Below the pieces are notes generated by a model. The model saw only the letters and a list, made by a program, of their open reading frames with translations. It ran no database searches and was not told the DNA's origin. From Spectribacter hydrogenoxidans (GTDB lineage Bacteria > Pseudomonadota > Gammaproteobacteria > Nevskiales > Salinisphaeraceae): a stretch of 64,000 bases of DNA. Location: positions 62,001-126,000 of the forward strand of contig NZ_JAVRIB010000005.1 in NCBI RefSeq assembly GCF_031846275.1. Reading direction: 5' to 3'. This document shows positions 32,515 through 40,714 of the stretch, piece after piece (the stretch's first letter is position 1; each line of letters begins with the position of its first letter). The position numbers were made by a program, and so were the translations under genes.

Positions 32515-33282
32515 TCAGCTCGCCGTGTGCCCGCCGTCCACGCACAGATCGGCGCCGGTGATGAAACTGGCCTCGTCGCTGGCCAGGAACGCCACCGCGT
32601 TGGCCACTTCCGTGGGCTCGCCCAGGCGGCCCATCGGTACCCGCTGCATCAGGGCGGTCTCGAAATCGGCCGCCTGATCGGGCGGCAGGGCGGCCATGGC
32701 GCCGGACACCATCTCGGTGCCCACGAAGCCCGGGCAGACGCAGTTGATGCGGATGTTGTAACCGGACCGGGCGCAGTGGTTGGCCGCCGATTTCGAGAAG
32801 ATCCGCACCCCGCCCTTGCTGGCGTTGTAGGCCGGCACGATCGGCTCGCCGATGAAGCCCTCGATCGAGGCGATGTTCACGATCGACCCGCCACCGCCAG
32901 CCTTCATTGCCGCAATACCCTGCTGGGTGCCGTGGAAGACCCCGTCCAGGTTTACCGCCAGCGTCCGCCGCCATGACGCCGGGCTGACGTCCTCGATATT
33001 GGCCACTTCGGCGATGCCGGCGTTGTTAACCACCACGTCGACCCGCTCCCAGCGTTCCCGCATGGTGGCGAACACCTCGCGCCAGGCGTCGGTATCGGTG
33101 ACGTCCTGGACCATGAACGCCGCCCGGTCGCCCAGCTCCTCGGCCGCGGCCCGGCCGGCGGCCTCGTCCAGATCGGTGAACAGGACCGTCGCGCCCTCGG
33201 CAAGAAACTTTTCCACGCAGGCCCGGCCGATACCGCCCAGTCCGCCGGTAACCAGACAGATCTTGCCCTGCAAATCCCCCAT
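32515..33282 (-). CDS. Short-chain dehydrogenase/reductase (SDR)
   Basis: This classical SDR has 255 aa: cofactor motif TGGLGGIG (12-19), acidic D in TDLD suggesting NAD(H), NNAG, catalytic Ser in IVNIAS, and Y-x3-K as YNASK. It ends with SFITGADLCVDGGH, typical of 3-hydroxyacyl-CoA or FabG-like dehydrogenases. Start 33282 has GGAGGAG 9 nt upstream. It is divergent from an acyl-CoA dehydrogenase gene and convergent with a crotonase, so a beta-oxidation-like role is likely but not proven. Confidence 0.9.
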   Translation of the reverse strand: MGDLQGKICLVTGGLGGIGRACVEKFLAEGATVLFTDLDEAAGRAAAEELGDRAAFMVQDVTDTDAWREVFATMRERWERVDVVVNNAGIAEVANIEDVSPASWRRTLAVNLDGVFHGTQQGIAAMKAGGGGSIVNIASIEGFIGEPIVPAYNASKGGVRIFSKSAANHCARSGYNIRINCVCPGFVGTEMVSGAMAALPPDQAADFETALMQRVPMGRLGEPTEVANAVAFLASDEASFITGADLCVDGGHTAS

Positions 33283-33521
33283 GTTCGCTCTCCTCCGTTG
33301 TTGTGGTCGTGACGTGCATCGTCGCGTTTTCCCGGCAATGTAACCGCTACCGGACACCCGGGAAAGTCCGGGTGATCCGGGACACCGGGGATCGCAACCG
33401 AAAACAGAAATTTCCGTTACCTGTTGAGCCCTTCGCTGCCGCCGTGCTACTAACAACGCCTGCATTACGGGATTCTTCCCGGTAACACCGATTTCATTAT
33501 TTGCCTCGGCGAGGATCAGCC
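33283..33521. promoter_or_regulatory. Divergent promoter region of SDR and acyl-CoA dehydrogenase
   Basis: This gap of 239 bp contains a short hairpin CACCCGG...CCGGGTG (33354-33374) within tandem CCGGG-rich words and an AT-rich stretch near 33490-33505 upstream of the dehydrogenase. A shared TetR-type operator would be typical for such gene pairs, but no regulator gene or clear palindrome is seen. Confidence 0.3.
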
Positions 33522-34718
33522 ATGCAGTTCACCAGCGAGCAAGAAGAGTTGCGCCGCACGGTCGCGCGCTTTGTCGACAACGAGATCAACCCCTTCATCG
33601 ACGAGTGGGAGGAGGCCCAGCAATTCCCGTCCCACGAACTGTTCCGCAAGATGGGGGAGCTCGGGCTACTGGGCATCACCAAGCCCGAATCCGTCGGCGG
33701 CCTGGGCCTGGACTGGAGCTACGGACTGGTCCTGGCCGAGGAGATCGGCCGGGTGTCCTGCGGCGCGGTACCGATGGCCATCGGCGTGCAGACCGACATG
33801 GCCACGCCGGCGCTGGCCCGCTTCGGTTCGGATGAACTGAAGGCCGAGTTCCTGGCCCCGGCGGTATCGGGCGAACAGGTGGCCTGCATCGGCGTGTCGG
33901 AACCCCAGGCCGGCTCGGACGTGGCCGGGATCAAGACCACCGCCCGCAAGGATGGTGACGACTACGTCATCAACGGCTCCAAGATGTGGATCACCAACGG
34001 CATGAAGGGAGACTGGATCTGCCTGCTGGCCAACACCTCGGAGGGCAAGGTCCACGAGAACAAGTCGCTGATCATGGTGCCGCTGGATACCCCCGGCGTG
34101 GAACGGGCCCGCAAGCTGCACAAGCTGGGCATGTGGTCCTCGGACACCGCACAGTTGTTCTTCGACGACGTGCGGGTGCCGCAGCGCTACCTGATCGGCC
34201 AGGAAGGCGCCGGCTTCATGTACCAGATGCTGCAGTTCCAGGAGGAGCGTCTGTTCGGCGCCGCCAGCGTGCTAAAGGGCATGGAGCGTCTGATCGATGC
34301 CACCATCGACTACACCCGCGACCGCCAGACCTTCGGCCAGCCGCTGATCGATAACCAGACCATCCATTTCCGCATGGCCGAACTCAAGACCGAGGTGGAA
34401 ATGCTGCGCTCGGCCGTCTACCGCGCCACCGAGGCCATGACCCGCGGCGAGAACGCCACCATGCTCTGCTCCATGGCCAAGCTGAAGGCTGGCCGGCTGG
34501 CCCGCGAAGTAGCCGACAGCTGCCTGCAGTACTGGGGTGGCCAGGGCTACATGTGGGAATCGGAAACCGCCCGCGCCCTGCGCGACACCCGCCTGATTTC
34601 CATCGGCGGCGGCGCCGACGAGATCATGCTGGGCATCATCTGCAAGCTGATGGGCATTCTGCCGGGCAAGAAGAAGAAAGGCGCAGCGCAGAGCAAGGAC
34701 GACAGCGATGCCGCCTGA
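33522..34718 (+). CDS. Acyl-CoA dehydrogenase family flavoprotein
   Basis: The FAD enzyme has 398 aa. N-terminal helical domain (SEQEELRRTVARFVDNEI), middle-strand motifs (CIGVSEPQAGSDVAGIKTTA, KMWITNGMKGD), and a C-terminal helical domain with YTRDRQTFGQPLIDNQTI and CLQYWGGQGYMWE. The usual YEGT catalytic Glu position reads SIGGGADEIM, so the base is probably the Glu in FQEERLFG, as in isovaleryl-/long-chain and citronellyl-CoA types. It ends with a Lys-rich tail (GKKKKG). GAGGAT precedes ATG 33522. Substrate not determined. Confidence 0.92.
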   Translation: MQFTSEQEELRRTVARFVDNEINPFIDEWEEAQQFPSHELFRKMGELGLLGITKPESVGGLGLDWSYGLVLAEEIGRVSCGAVPMAIGVQTDMATPALARFGSDELKAEFLAPAVSGEQVACIGVSEPQAGSDVAGIKTTARKDGDDYVINGSKMWITNGMKGDWICLLANTSEGKVHENKSLIMVPLDTPGVERARKLHKLGMWSSDTAQLFFDDVRVPQRYLIGQEGAGFMYQMLQFQEERLFGAASVLKGMERLIDATIDYTRDRQTFGQPLIDNQTIHFRMAELKTEVEMLRSAVYRATEAMTRGENATMLCSMAKLKAGRLAREVADSCLQYWGGQGYMWESETARALRDTRLISIGGGADEIMLGIICKLMGILPGKKKKGAAQSKDDSDAA

Positions 34719-34802
34719 CCGTCATCCGACGCCGGGGGCGCGTTGCAGGCAACGCGGTCACGCCCTAAGCTTGCGCGCCGCCAACCTGCCCTGCTCGCGC
34801 CG

Positions 34803-35120
34803 ATGCCCCCGGGTTTCACTGCCCTTGTTGTTGTCCTGATCCTCGCCACTGCCGGGCTCGGCGCTCTGAGCGTCGTGCTCTGGCTGCGCCTGCGCCAGGT
34901 GCAGGCCCGGCTCGATCCGGCGGAACGCGGCGCCGCCATCGAGATCACGATCGACAATCCAATCGAACTGGCGCGCGAGCATACTCGCTGGGGCGGACAA
35001 CTCGGCCGCGTGGCCCCGCGGCTGGTGAGCCGTCGGGTCCACGACCAGGTGGCCGCGGAAGTCCGCGGCAAGCTCGTCGAGCGTGGTGTGGCGGCCGAGG
35101 TTCGCGTTCGCCGCGCCTGA
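34803..35120 (+). CDS. Small conserved membrane protein
   Basis: The protein has 105 aa: one N-terminal membrane helix (ALVVVLILATAGLGALSVVLW), then a basic region containing EITIDNPIELAREHTRWGGQLGRVAPRL and a C-terminal VRGKLVERGVAAEVRVRRA. The IxNPIELA motif recurs in small hypothetical proteins of related bacteria as far as I recall. ATG 34803 is chosen because it places the helix at the N-terminus; the frame extends back to 34743. It is the next gene after the acyl-CoA dehydrogenase (84 nt) and converges with the P450 gene. Confidence 0.6.
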   Translation: MPPGFTALVVVLILATAGLGALSVVLWLRLRQVQARLDPAERGAAIEITIDNPIELAREHTRWGGQLGRVAPRLVSRRVHDQVAAEVRGKLVERGVAAEVRVRRA

Positions 35121-35150
35121 GCGCGCCTCGAATTCTCGCCCGGCCGCGAA

Positions 35151-36488
35151 TCAGCCGCGACGGATCAACTGCAGCGGCAGACCGTCGCGCGGCTTGCTGA
35201 TGGGGCTGACCTGGCAGGGCATGTGGTAGCCCGGTTCGACCACCAACCGGCGCTGCCGCAGCAATGCCTGCATCACCGCCTTCACCTGCAGTTCGGCGAA
35301 ATGCAGCCCGATGCAGGTGTGCGCCCCGGCCCCGAACGGAATGAACTGGAAGGGGTGACGCCGGTGTTCCTGGCGCTGAAAGCGGGTGGGATCGAAACGC
35401 TCGGGTTCGTCCCAGTATTCCGGCATGTGGTGGGTGAAGTGGTTGAAGATGTTGATCGGCGTGTCCGCCGGCAGGTGGAAACCCTCGAACTCGCAGTCAC
35501 GCAGGGTCCGGCGCCGCATCGCCGGCAGCGGCGGATACAGACGCAGGGCCTCGCGCAGGACCGCCGCGGTCTGCTCGAGCCGGTCCAGATCCTCGTGGGC
35601 CAGCGGCGCGGGCACGCTGCTCACTTCGTCGTACAGGCTGCCCTGCCAGTCGGGGTGCCGGGCAAGCAGATAGGCCATGGATGACAGCGCGCTGGTGGTG
35701 GTGTCGTGGGCGGCCATCATCACGAACACCAGGTGATCCACAACCTCCGCGTCGGAAAAACGTTCGCCGTCTTCCGAGCGCGCATGGCACAACCGGCTGA
35801 ACAGGTCCGGGGTTTCGGCGGCGCGCTTGGCCGGCAGATGCTCGCGGAAGAAGCGCTCCAGCCGGCGGCGGCCGATCAGGCCGCGCCGCAGCAGCGTGCC
35901 GGGCAGCGGCGCCTTGATGATGGCCATGGAGGCTTCCACCACGTCCACGAACGCCGCGTTGATCTCGCGCGCTTCCCGGCCCAGCGGCAGTCCCAGAAAG
36001 ATGGCGGCGGCGATTTCCAGCGTCAGTGACTTGATCGCCGGGTAGAACGGCAGTTGTTCCGGCCAGGCCTCCACGTGCTGCCGGATCACCGACTGCATCA
36101 ACGCCAGATCCTCGGCCAGGGTGTCCTTGCGGAACACGGTCTGCATGATGCGGCGGTGGGCCCGGTGGTCCTCGCCGTCGCGCAGCATCAGCCCGCGCGG
36201 AAACAGCCGGCCGATGATCGGCTCCCAGCCACCGTAGGCGGAGAAATTGCCGGCCCGGTCGGCCAGTACGAACTGGTTGGCGTCCGGCCCCAGCATGTTC
36301 ACCACCGGCTCGAACAGCACATGCCCCCGCGACACCGGCCCGTAGCGTTCCCACAATCGCCGGGGCATCTCGTCCATGCGGAACACGAACGACAGCGTCT
36401 GGCCCAGCACTGGCAGCCCGCGCTCGCCGGGCAGATGGCGCAGATCCGACTGTGAGCGGGGAACCGGGGGATAGAGGCTTTCGACCAT
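35151..36488 (-). CDS. Cytochrome P450 monooxygenase
   Basis: This soluble bacterial P450 has 445 aa. The I-helix oxygen motif reads AAHDTTTSAL, the K-helix ExxR is EALR, and the haem loop is FGAGAHTCIG with the axial Cys. LPGERGLPVLGQTLSF at the N-terminus is a proline-rich entry region reminiscent of CYP120/CYP26-type enzymes; a fatty acid or terpenoid substrate is a guess. The ATG at 36488 has a weak ribosome-binding site, so the start is uncertain. No ferredoxin or reductase gene is adjacent. It is divergent from the DUF2489 gene, 78 nt away. Confidence 0.92.
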   Translation of the reverse strand: MVESLYPPVPRSQSDLRHLPGERGLPVLGQTLSFVFRMDEMPRRLWERYGPVSRGHVLFEPVVNMLGPDANQFVLADRAGNFSAYGGWEPIIGRLFPRGLMLRDGEDHRAHRRIMQTVFRKDTLAEDLALMQSVIRQHVEAWPEQLPFYPAIKSLTLEIAAAIFLGLPLGREAREINAAFVDVVEASMAIIKAPLPGTLLRRGLIGRRRLERFFREHLPAKRAAETPDLFSRLCHARSEDGERFSDAEVVDHLVFVMMAAHDTTTSALSSMAYLLARHPDWQGSLYDEVSSVPAPLAHEDLDRLEQTAAVLREALRLYPPLPAMRRRTLRDCEFEGFHLPADTPINIFNHFTHHMPEYWDEPERFDPTRFQRQEHRRHPFQFIPFGAGAHTCIGLHFAELQVKAVMQALLRQRRLVVEPGYHMPCQVSPISKPRDGLPLQLIRRG

Positions 36489-36566
36489 GAAGAAGCGGCG
36501 GCGGATGACGTGAACGGAGTGCACCACAACGCGTCGACACCGACAACCGGCGCGTACAATGCGGCC

Positions 36567-37019
36567 ATGCTCGATTTCCTGATGATCGTCGGCGCCGCCA
36601 TCGTGCTGGGCCTGGCCGGTTACGCCGCCTGGCTTTGGCGGCGCGTGCTGGCCCGCCGGCGGGCGCTGGCCGAACAGCACCGCGCGGCCCGGGCCGACCA
36701 GTCGCAAAGCATCCGGCTGATCACGAACGCCCTGCTGCAGGACGATCTCAACCTCACCGAAGCGGCGATCCGCCTCAAGGTACTAATCGACAACCGCCTG
36801 CCGCCGGGCGAGGGCCAGTATCACTACCCGGCCATCTACGGGCTGCATGACGCCACCGAACACATGCCCCGGCGGCTGGCCCGCCGCCAGCGCCCCCGGG
36901 CCGAGATCGAGCGGCTGGATGCGGAGCGCCAGCTGCTGGAGGCTCAGTATCGGGAGCGGGTCATCGCCGAGGCCAATGCGCTCGCCGAGCGTTTTGGCGA
37001 GGCATCACGGGCAGCGTAA
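36567..37019 (+). CDS. DUF2489-like membrane protein
   Basis: The protein has 150 aa: an N-terminal membrane helix (MLDFLMIVGAAIVLGLAGYAAWLW), then a cytoplasmic helical domain with QSIRLITNALLQDDLNLTEAAIRLKVLID, YPAIYGLHDATEHMPRRLARR and a C-terminal coiled-coil segment. This pattern is that of DUF2489 proteins of unknown role, common next to housekeeping genes in Gammaproteobacteria. A TACAAT hexamer at 36555-36560 lies only 6 nt before ATG 36567, suggesting either a near-leaderless transcript or a coincidental match. It is followed by the structured repeat. Confidence 0.75.
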   Translation: MLDFLMIVGAAIVLGLAGYAAWLWRRVLARRRALAEQHRAARADQSQSIRLITNALLQDDLNLTEAAIRLKVLIDNRLPPGEGQYHYPAIYGLHDATEHMPRRLARRQRPRAEIERLDAERQLLEAQYRERVIAEANALAERFGEASRAA

Positions 37020-37076
37020 CGGCGTCGTCGGCAATTGCCCGGCACGACCCCAGCGCATTGCATGATGTTGGGCGCC

Positions 37077-37404
37077 AAGCGCTAACGGGAAGGAAGAAGC
37101 GACCACGCCCGACTATGGCAACTCTTGATTCCCGTCGGGACGAGCTGAGCACTGCAGGGCGGCGAGGTTCCCGGCCCGAAGGGGCGCGCCCAGGACGGGC
37201 GCGCGGTTTTCGCCGGGTCATGGATGACCCGTCGAAACACCCCCTCGCCGACCGAAGCGCACAGGGCATCCTGCCTCGAACCCCGTTCGAGGCAGGACTC
37301 GCCCGCCGGAAGCGTTTCTTTGGTGACTTTCTTGTCGCACAAGAAAGTTACCCGGCCCGCTTCCGCGGGGCGGAATCTTCCTCTTTCTTATTTCGGGCTT
37401 CGGG
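37077..37404 (+). repeat. Structured intergenic repeat, copy 1 (~328 bp)
   Basis: This segment is nearly the same as the reverse complement of 61820-62146. It carries four stem-forming palindromes: 37184-37191/37197-37204 (GCGCGCCC), 37214-37221/37224-37231 (CGGGTCAT), 37270-37281/37285-37296 (CCTGCCTCGAAC) and 37326-37335/37339-37348 (ACTTTCTTGT). All four are kept in the twin, and the last is extended there. Frames open across it are not convincing genes. It fills most of the gap 37020-37465. Confidence 0.85.
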
Positions 37405-37465
37405 ATGGCGAATTTGCCGGAGTCGGCATCGCTGATACCGATCTGCGACCGAACCTCCGCGCTAC

Positions 37466-37858
37466 TTAGTGGATAACCCACGTCACTAATCGATATACAT
37501 CGAAAGCCAAATAAGTAAAGAACGCAACGGTTGCAATTATTGCGAACACAATTATCAAAGCAGACCCGAAAGCGCCAAGCCAACTATATCCTGCGCCTGA
37601 ATCGGGACCGGGGCATGGCCCGAGAAATGCACGGCTGTACCTCGGTTCACCAAACCGTTCGGTTTCCTCATGAGACGCAACTCGAATATTTTGCTCTCGT
37701 TCCCGCTGCTCAAGTCGCAATGCGAGAACCTCTAGACGCAGCTTTTCATTTTCCAAGCGTACTTGTCGAAATTTTCGAATCTGAATTGCAAAGGCAACAA
37801 CGCCCGCTATAGGCGTAGCAACGGATAAGCAAATTAGCCAAATATCGTGCAATGACAT
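37466..37858 (-). CDS. Hypothetical two-helix membrane protein in AT-rich DNA
   Basis: The protein has 130 aa: an N-terminal membrane helix (IWLICLSVATPIAGVVAFAI), a charged coiled coil (VRLENEKLRLEVLALRLEQREREQ), and a C-terminal helix (ALIIVFAIIATVAFFTYLAF). Base composition is clearly more AT-rich than neighbours, and it sits directly next to the structured repeat, both signs of acquired DNA. No family recognised and no strong ribosome-binding site before ATG 37858. It separates the repeat from ggt. Confidence 0.5.
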   Translation of the reverse strand: MSLHDIWLICLSVATPIAGVVAFAIQIRKFRQVRLENEKLRLEVLALRLEQREREQNIRVASHEETERFGEPRYSRAFLGPCPGPDSGAGYSWLGAFGSALIIVFAIIATVAFFTYLAFDVYRLVTWVIH

Positions 37859-37873
37859 CGGATGTCTGCCCGA

Positions 37874-39586
37874 TTAGTTGCGATCCTCGACGGGCAAAAC
37901 TGCGCCCACACCAATACCCCGCGGATCACTCCCGGTCTCCAGCCGATTACCGGCGCGATCGTGAATCACCACCTGCATGTCCCCGTAATCCCGATCGGAC
38001 AACTCCAGCGCGTGCCCCATGGCCTTCAGCGCGTCCCGTTCGGCGTCGGACAGGGCATCCGGCTCGAAGTAGATATGATCCGGTCGGAACTGGTGGTGGT
38101 ACCGGGGCAGCGCGGCAATCGCCCGGGCGTCCGCGCCTTTGGCGAACTCGAGAATGCCCAGCAGCACCATGGAGATGATGCGGCTGCCGCCCGGCGTGCC
38201 GATCACCAGGGTGCGGTCGGGCGCCTCCACGAAGCTGGGACTCATGCTGGACAGCGGTCGCTTGCCCGGTGCGATGGCGTTGGCGCCGGTGCCGATCAGA
38301 CCATAGCCGTTGGGCGTCAGCGGCTTGGCGGAAAAGTCATCCATCTCGTTATTGAGCACCACCCCGGTCCCGGCCGGCATGAAACCGCTGCCGAAGGGAT
38401 AGTTCACCGATAGCGTGGCCGCCACCCGGTTTCCGGCGGCATCCATCACCGAGAAGTGCGTGGTATCCGTGCCGCGCGACACATCCGCCGTCGCCGGCGC
38501 CAGACTGTCGCTGGACGTGGCTCGTTCCAGCGAGATACCCACGCGAAGCCCGGCCGCGTAATCACCGCTGATCAGCCGGTCGATGGGCATGTCCACGAAA
38601 TCCGGGTCGCCCAGGTAGGCCGCGCGGTCCCGATAGGCGCGGCGCATGGCCTCGACCACCAGGTGCTTGCGTTTGAACTCGGACAGGCCCGACCAGGGCA
38701 GGCGGTCGAGAATATTGAGCGCCTCGGCCAGCACTACCCCGCCCGAAGACGGCGGCGGCGCGCCGATCAGCGTCATGTCCCGGAAGCTCGAGACGATGGG
38801 CGCGCGCTCGATCACGTCGTAATCGGCCAGATCCGACAGCTGCCAGATACCGCCGGCCGCACGCACGCCGTCCACCAGCGCTTGCGCGACCGGCCCCGTG
38901 TAGAACCCGTCGCGCCCCTGCTCGGCCAGCCGGGTCAGCGTGTCAGCCAGGGCCGGCTGCTTCAGCACGAAGCCAGCGTCGGGCACCACGCCGCCGGGCA
39001 GAAACAGCTCACCGGCCACACCACCCACCGTCTTCATGGTAGTCGCCCGCCAGTGCAGCAGGGTCACGAACTCGTCGCCGATGGCGAAGCCGTCCCGGGC
39101 CAGGCGGATCGCCGGCGCCAGCGACTCGGCCAGCGTCAGCTCGCCGTATTTCTCGGCAATGTGCGCCAGCGCCGCCGGCTCGCCGGGAATCCCGGCCGCC
39201 AGCGGCCCGTTCTTGGAACGCGACGACACGTAGTCGTCGTCCTCGTCCAGGTACATGTCCTCGGTGGCCGCCGCCGGGGCCTCCTCGCGGCCGTCCACCA
39301 TGACGTTGCGGCCTGACCCCGCCTGGTGCAGCAGCCAGAAACCGCCGCCGCCGAGGCCCGAGCCCTGCGGCTCCACCACCGCCAGCGCGGCGGATACCGC
39401 CACCGCGGCATCGAATGCGTTGCCGCCGGCTTCCAGAATCTCGATGCCGGCCTCGGTGGCCGCGGGATGGGCACTGGCCACGGCCGCACCCGGCGGTGGT
39501 TCCGCCGCTGCGGCCATGCCTGCGGCGCCGGCCAGGGTCAGCCACAGGACAAGGGATCGAATCATTCGACCGGGAACGATACGCAC
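37874..39586 (-). CDS. ggt: Gamma-glutamyltranspeptidase
   Basis: This N-terminal nucleophile hydrolase has 570 aa. It cleaves or transfers the gamma-glutamyl group of glutathione in the periplasm. A signal peptide (SLVLWLTLAGAAGMAAAA) precedes the large subunit. Self-cleavage is expected before the Thr of TTHFSV, with further motifs GSGLGGGGFWLL and PLSSMSPSF. A GTG at 39586 has GAGGAG 9 nt upstream; ATG 39565 is an alternative giving a minimal signal peptide. It lies 52 nt downstream of coaD and is the last gene of the long minus-strand run. Confidence 0.94.
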   Translation of the reverse strand: MRIVPGRMIRSLVLWLTLAGAAGMAAAAEPPPGAAVASAHPAATEAGIEILEAGGNAFDAAVAVSAALAVVEPQGSGLGGGGFWLLHQAGSGRNVMVDGREEAPAAATEDMYLDEDDDYVSSRSKNGPLAAGIPGEPAALAHIAEKYGELTLAESLAPAIRLARDGFAIGDEFVTLLHWRATTMKTVGGVAGELFLPGGVVPDAGFVLKQPALADTLTRLAEQGRDGFYTGPVAQALVDGVRAAGGIWQLSDLADYDVIERAPIVSSFRDMTLIGAPPPSSGGVVLAEALNILDRLPWSGLSEFKRKHLVVEAMRRAYRDRAAYLGDPDFVDMPIDRLISGDYAAGLRVGISLERATSSDSLAPATADVSRGTDTTHFSVMDAAGNRVAATLSVNYPFGSGFMPAGTGVVLNNEMDDFSAKPLTPNGYGLIGTGANAIAPGKRPLSSMSPSFVEAPDRTLVIGTPGGSRIISMVLLGILEFAKGADARAIAALPRYHHQFRPDHIYFEPDALSDAERDALKAMGHALELSDRDYGDMQVVIHDRAGNRLETGSDPRGIGVGAVLPVEDRN

Positions 39587-39638
39587 GGTAATGGTCTCCT
39601 CGCTGAATCTGCGTCGAGCCGGAACAAGCCGGCGGGGG

Positions 39639-40133
39639 TCAGCCGCGGGACTTGGCCGCCAGCGCCTCCGCCACCGGGGCCGGCACCAGCCCGCCGATGT
39701 CGCCACCCAGGATCGCGATTTCCCGCACCAGCGTGGAGGAGATATGGGCGTACTGGGGCGAAGGGGCCAGCAGCACGGTTTCCACGTCGCGGTTCAGATG
39801 CTGGTTCATCACCGCCATCTGGCGTTCGTACTCGTAATCCCCCACTCCGCGCACGCCGCGCACCAGTACGGTCACGCCCTGCTCGCGGGCCCAGTCCACG
39901 ATCAGACCGGAGGTGCCCATGACGGTGACGTTGTCCAGGTCCGCCAGCGTCCGGCGGGCCAGTTCGATGCGCTCGTCGGGCTCGAAGATGGATTTCTTCG
40001 AGGTGTTGTTGGCCACCGCCACGACCAGCTCGGGGAACAGGCGGGCCGCGCGGCGGATGACATCCGCGTGCCCGTTGGTAATGGGGTCGAACGTGCCGGT
40101 ATAGGCCGCCCGCACGGGTTTATGTTCAGTCAT
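39639..40133 (-). CDS. coaD: Phosphopantetheine adenylyltransferase
   Basis: CoaD performs the fourth step of coenzyme A synthesis, adenylating 4'-phosphopantetheine. The protein has 164 aa, the usual length. Nucleotidyltransferase motif TGTFDPITNGH (12-22), RGVRGVGDYEYE, and ISSTLVREIA near the C-terminus are diagnostic. The start overlaps the rsmD stop by 8 nt (ATGACTGA), a classic rsmD-coaD pairing. Confidence 0.97.
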   Translation of the reverse strand: MTEHKPVRAAYTGTFDPITNGHADVIRRAARLFPELVVAVANNTSKKSIFEPDERIELARRTLADLDNVTVMGTSGLIVDWAREQGVTVLVRGVRGVGDYEYERQMAVMNQHLNRDVETVLLAPSPQYAHISSTLVREIAILGGDIGGLVPAPVAEALAAKSRG

Positions 40134-40704
40134 GCTCTGCATCCTCGCCCGCACCCGACCACGTTGCAAGGCCGTAGCCCACGTCCCCGGCCCGCTTGCG
40201 CCGGTGCCAGGCCCAGCCGGGGGGCAGCTCCGGCTCGCGGCGGGCCGTGAATTCCAGATAGACCCGATGGCCGGGCCGCAGCCGGGGCGGCAGCGCGGCC
40301 AGGGCCGGGATCAGCAGATCGGCATCGAAGGGCGGGTCGAGAAACACCAGATCGAAACCCGATCCGGCCAGGCCGGGCCAGCCCTCCGGCGACCGGCTCG
40401 GGTCGATGACCGCGCCGGTCGCGCCCAGGGTGTTGATCGCGGCGGCCAGTCGCTCGCGGCAGGGGCGGTCCGGCTCGATGAACACGCAACCGGCGGCCCC
40501 GCGCGACAGCGCCTCCAGCCCCAGCACGCCGCTGCCGGCAAAGGCGTCCAGACAACGGGCCCCCGGCAACTGCGGCGCCAGCCAGTTGAACAAGGTTTCA
40601 CGAACCCGGTCCGGCGTGGGCCGCAGGCCGGGGGCGTCGGCGATCGGGATACGCCGCCCGCGCCAGGCGCCGCCGACGATGCGCAGGTCGCCGCGCTGGC
40701 CCAA
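40126..40704 (-). CDS. rsmD: 16S rRNA (guanine966-N2)-methyltransferase
   Basis: RsmD methylates G966 of 16S rRNA with S-adenosylmethionine. The product has 192 aa with LRIVGGAWRGRRI at the N-terminus, PTPDRVRETLFNWL, SAM-binding DAFAGSGVLGLEALSRGA and catalytic LDPPF. No ATG lies before the conserved start; TTG 40704, 10 nt after the tldD stop, gives the expected N-terminus. It overlaps coaD by 8 nt. Confidence 0.93.
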   Translation of the reverse strand: MGQRGDLRIVGGAWRGRRIPIADAPGLRPTPDRVRETLFNWLAPQLPGARCLDAFAGSGVLGLEALSRGAAGCVFIEPDRPCRERLAAAINTLGATGAVIDPSRSPEGWPGLAGSGFDLVFLDPPFDADLLIPALAALPPRLRPGHRVYLEFTARREPELPPGWAWHRRKRAGDVGYGLATWSGAGEDAEHD

Positions 40705-40714
40705 GCGGGACAGC

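Noticed and set aside
36549..36566. Leaderless sigma-70 promoter for the DUF2489 gene (TACAAT)
   Set aside because: No convincing -35 element at 16-18 bp was found. It is mentioned with the gene but not listed as a promoter.
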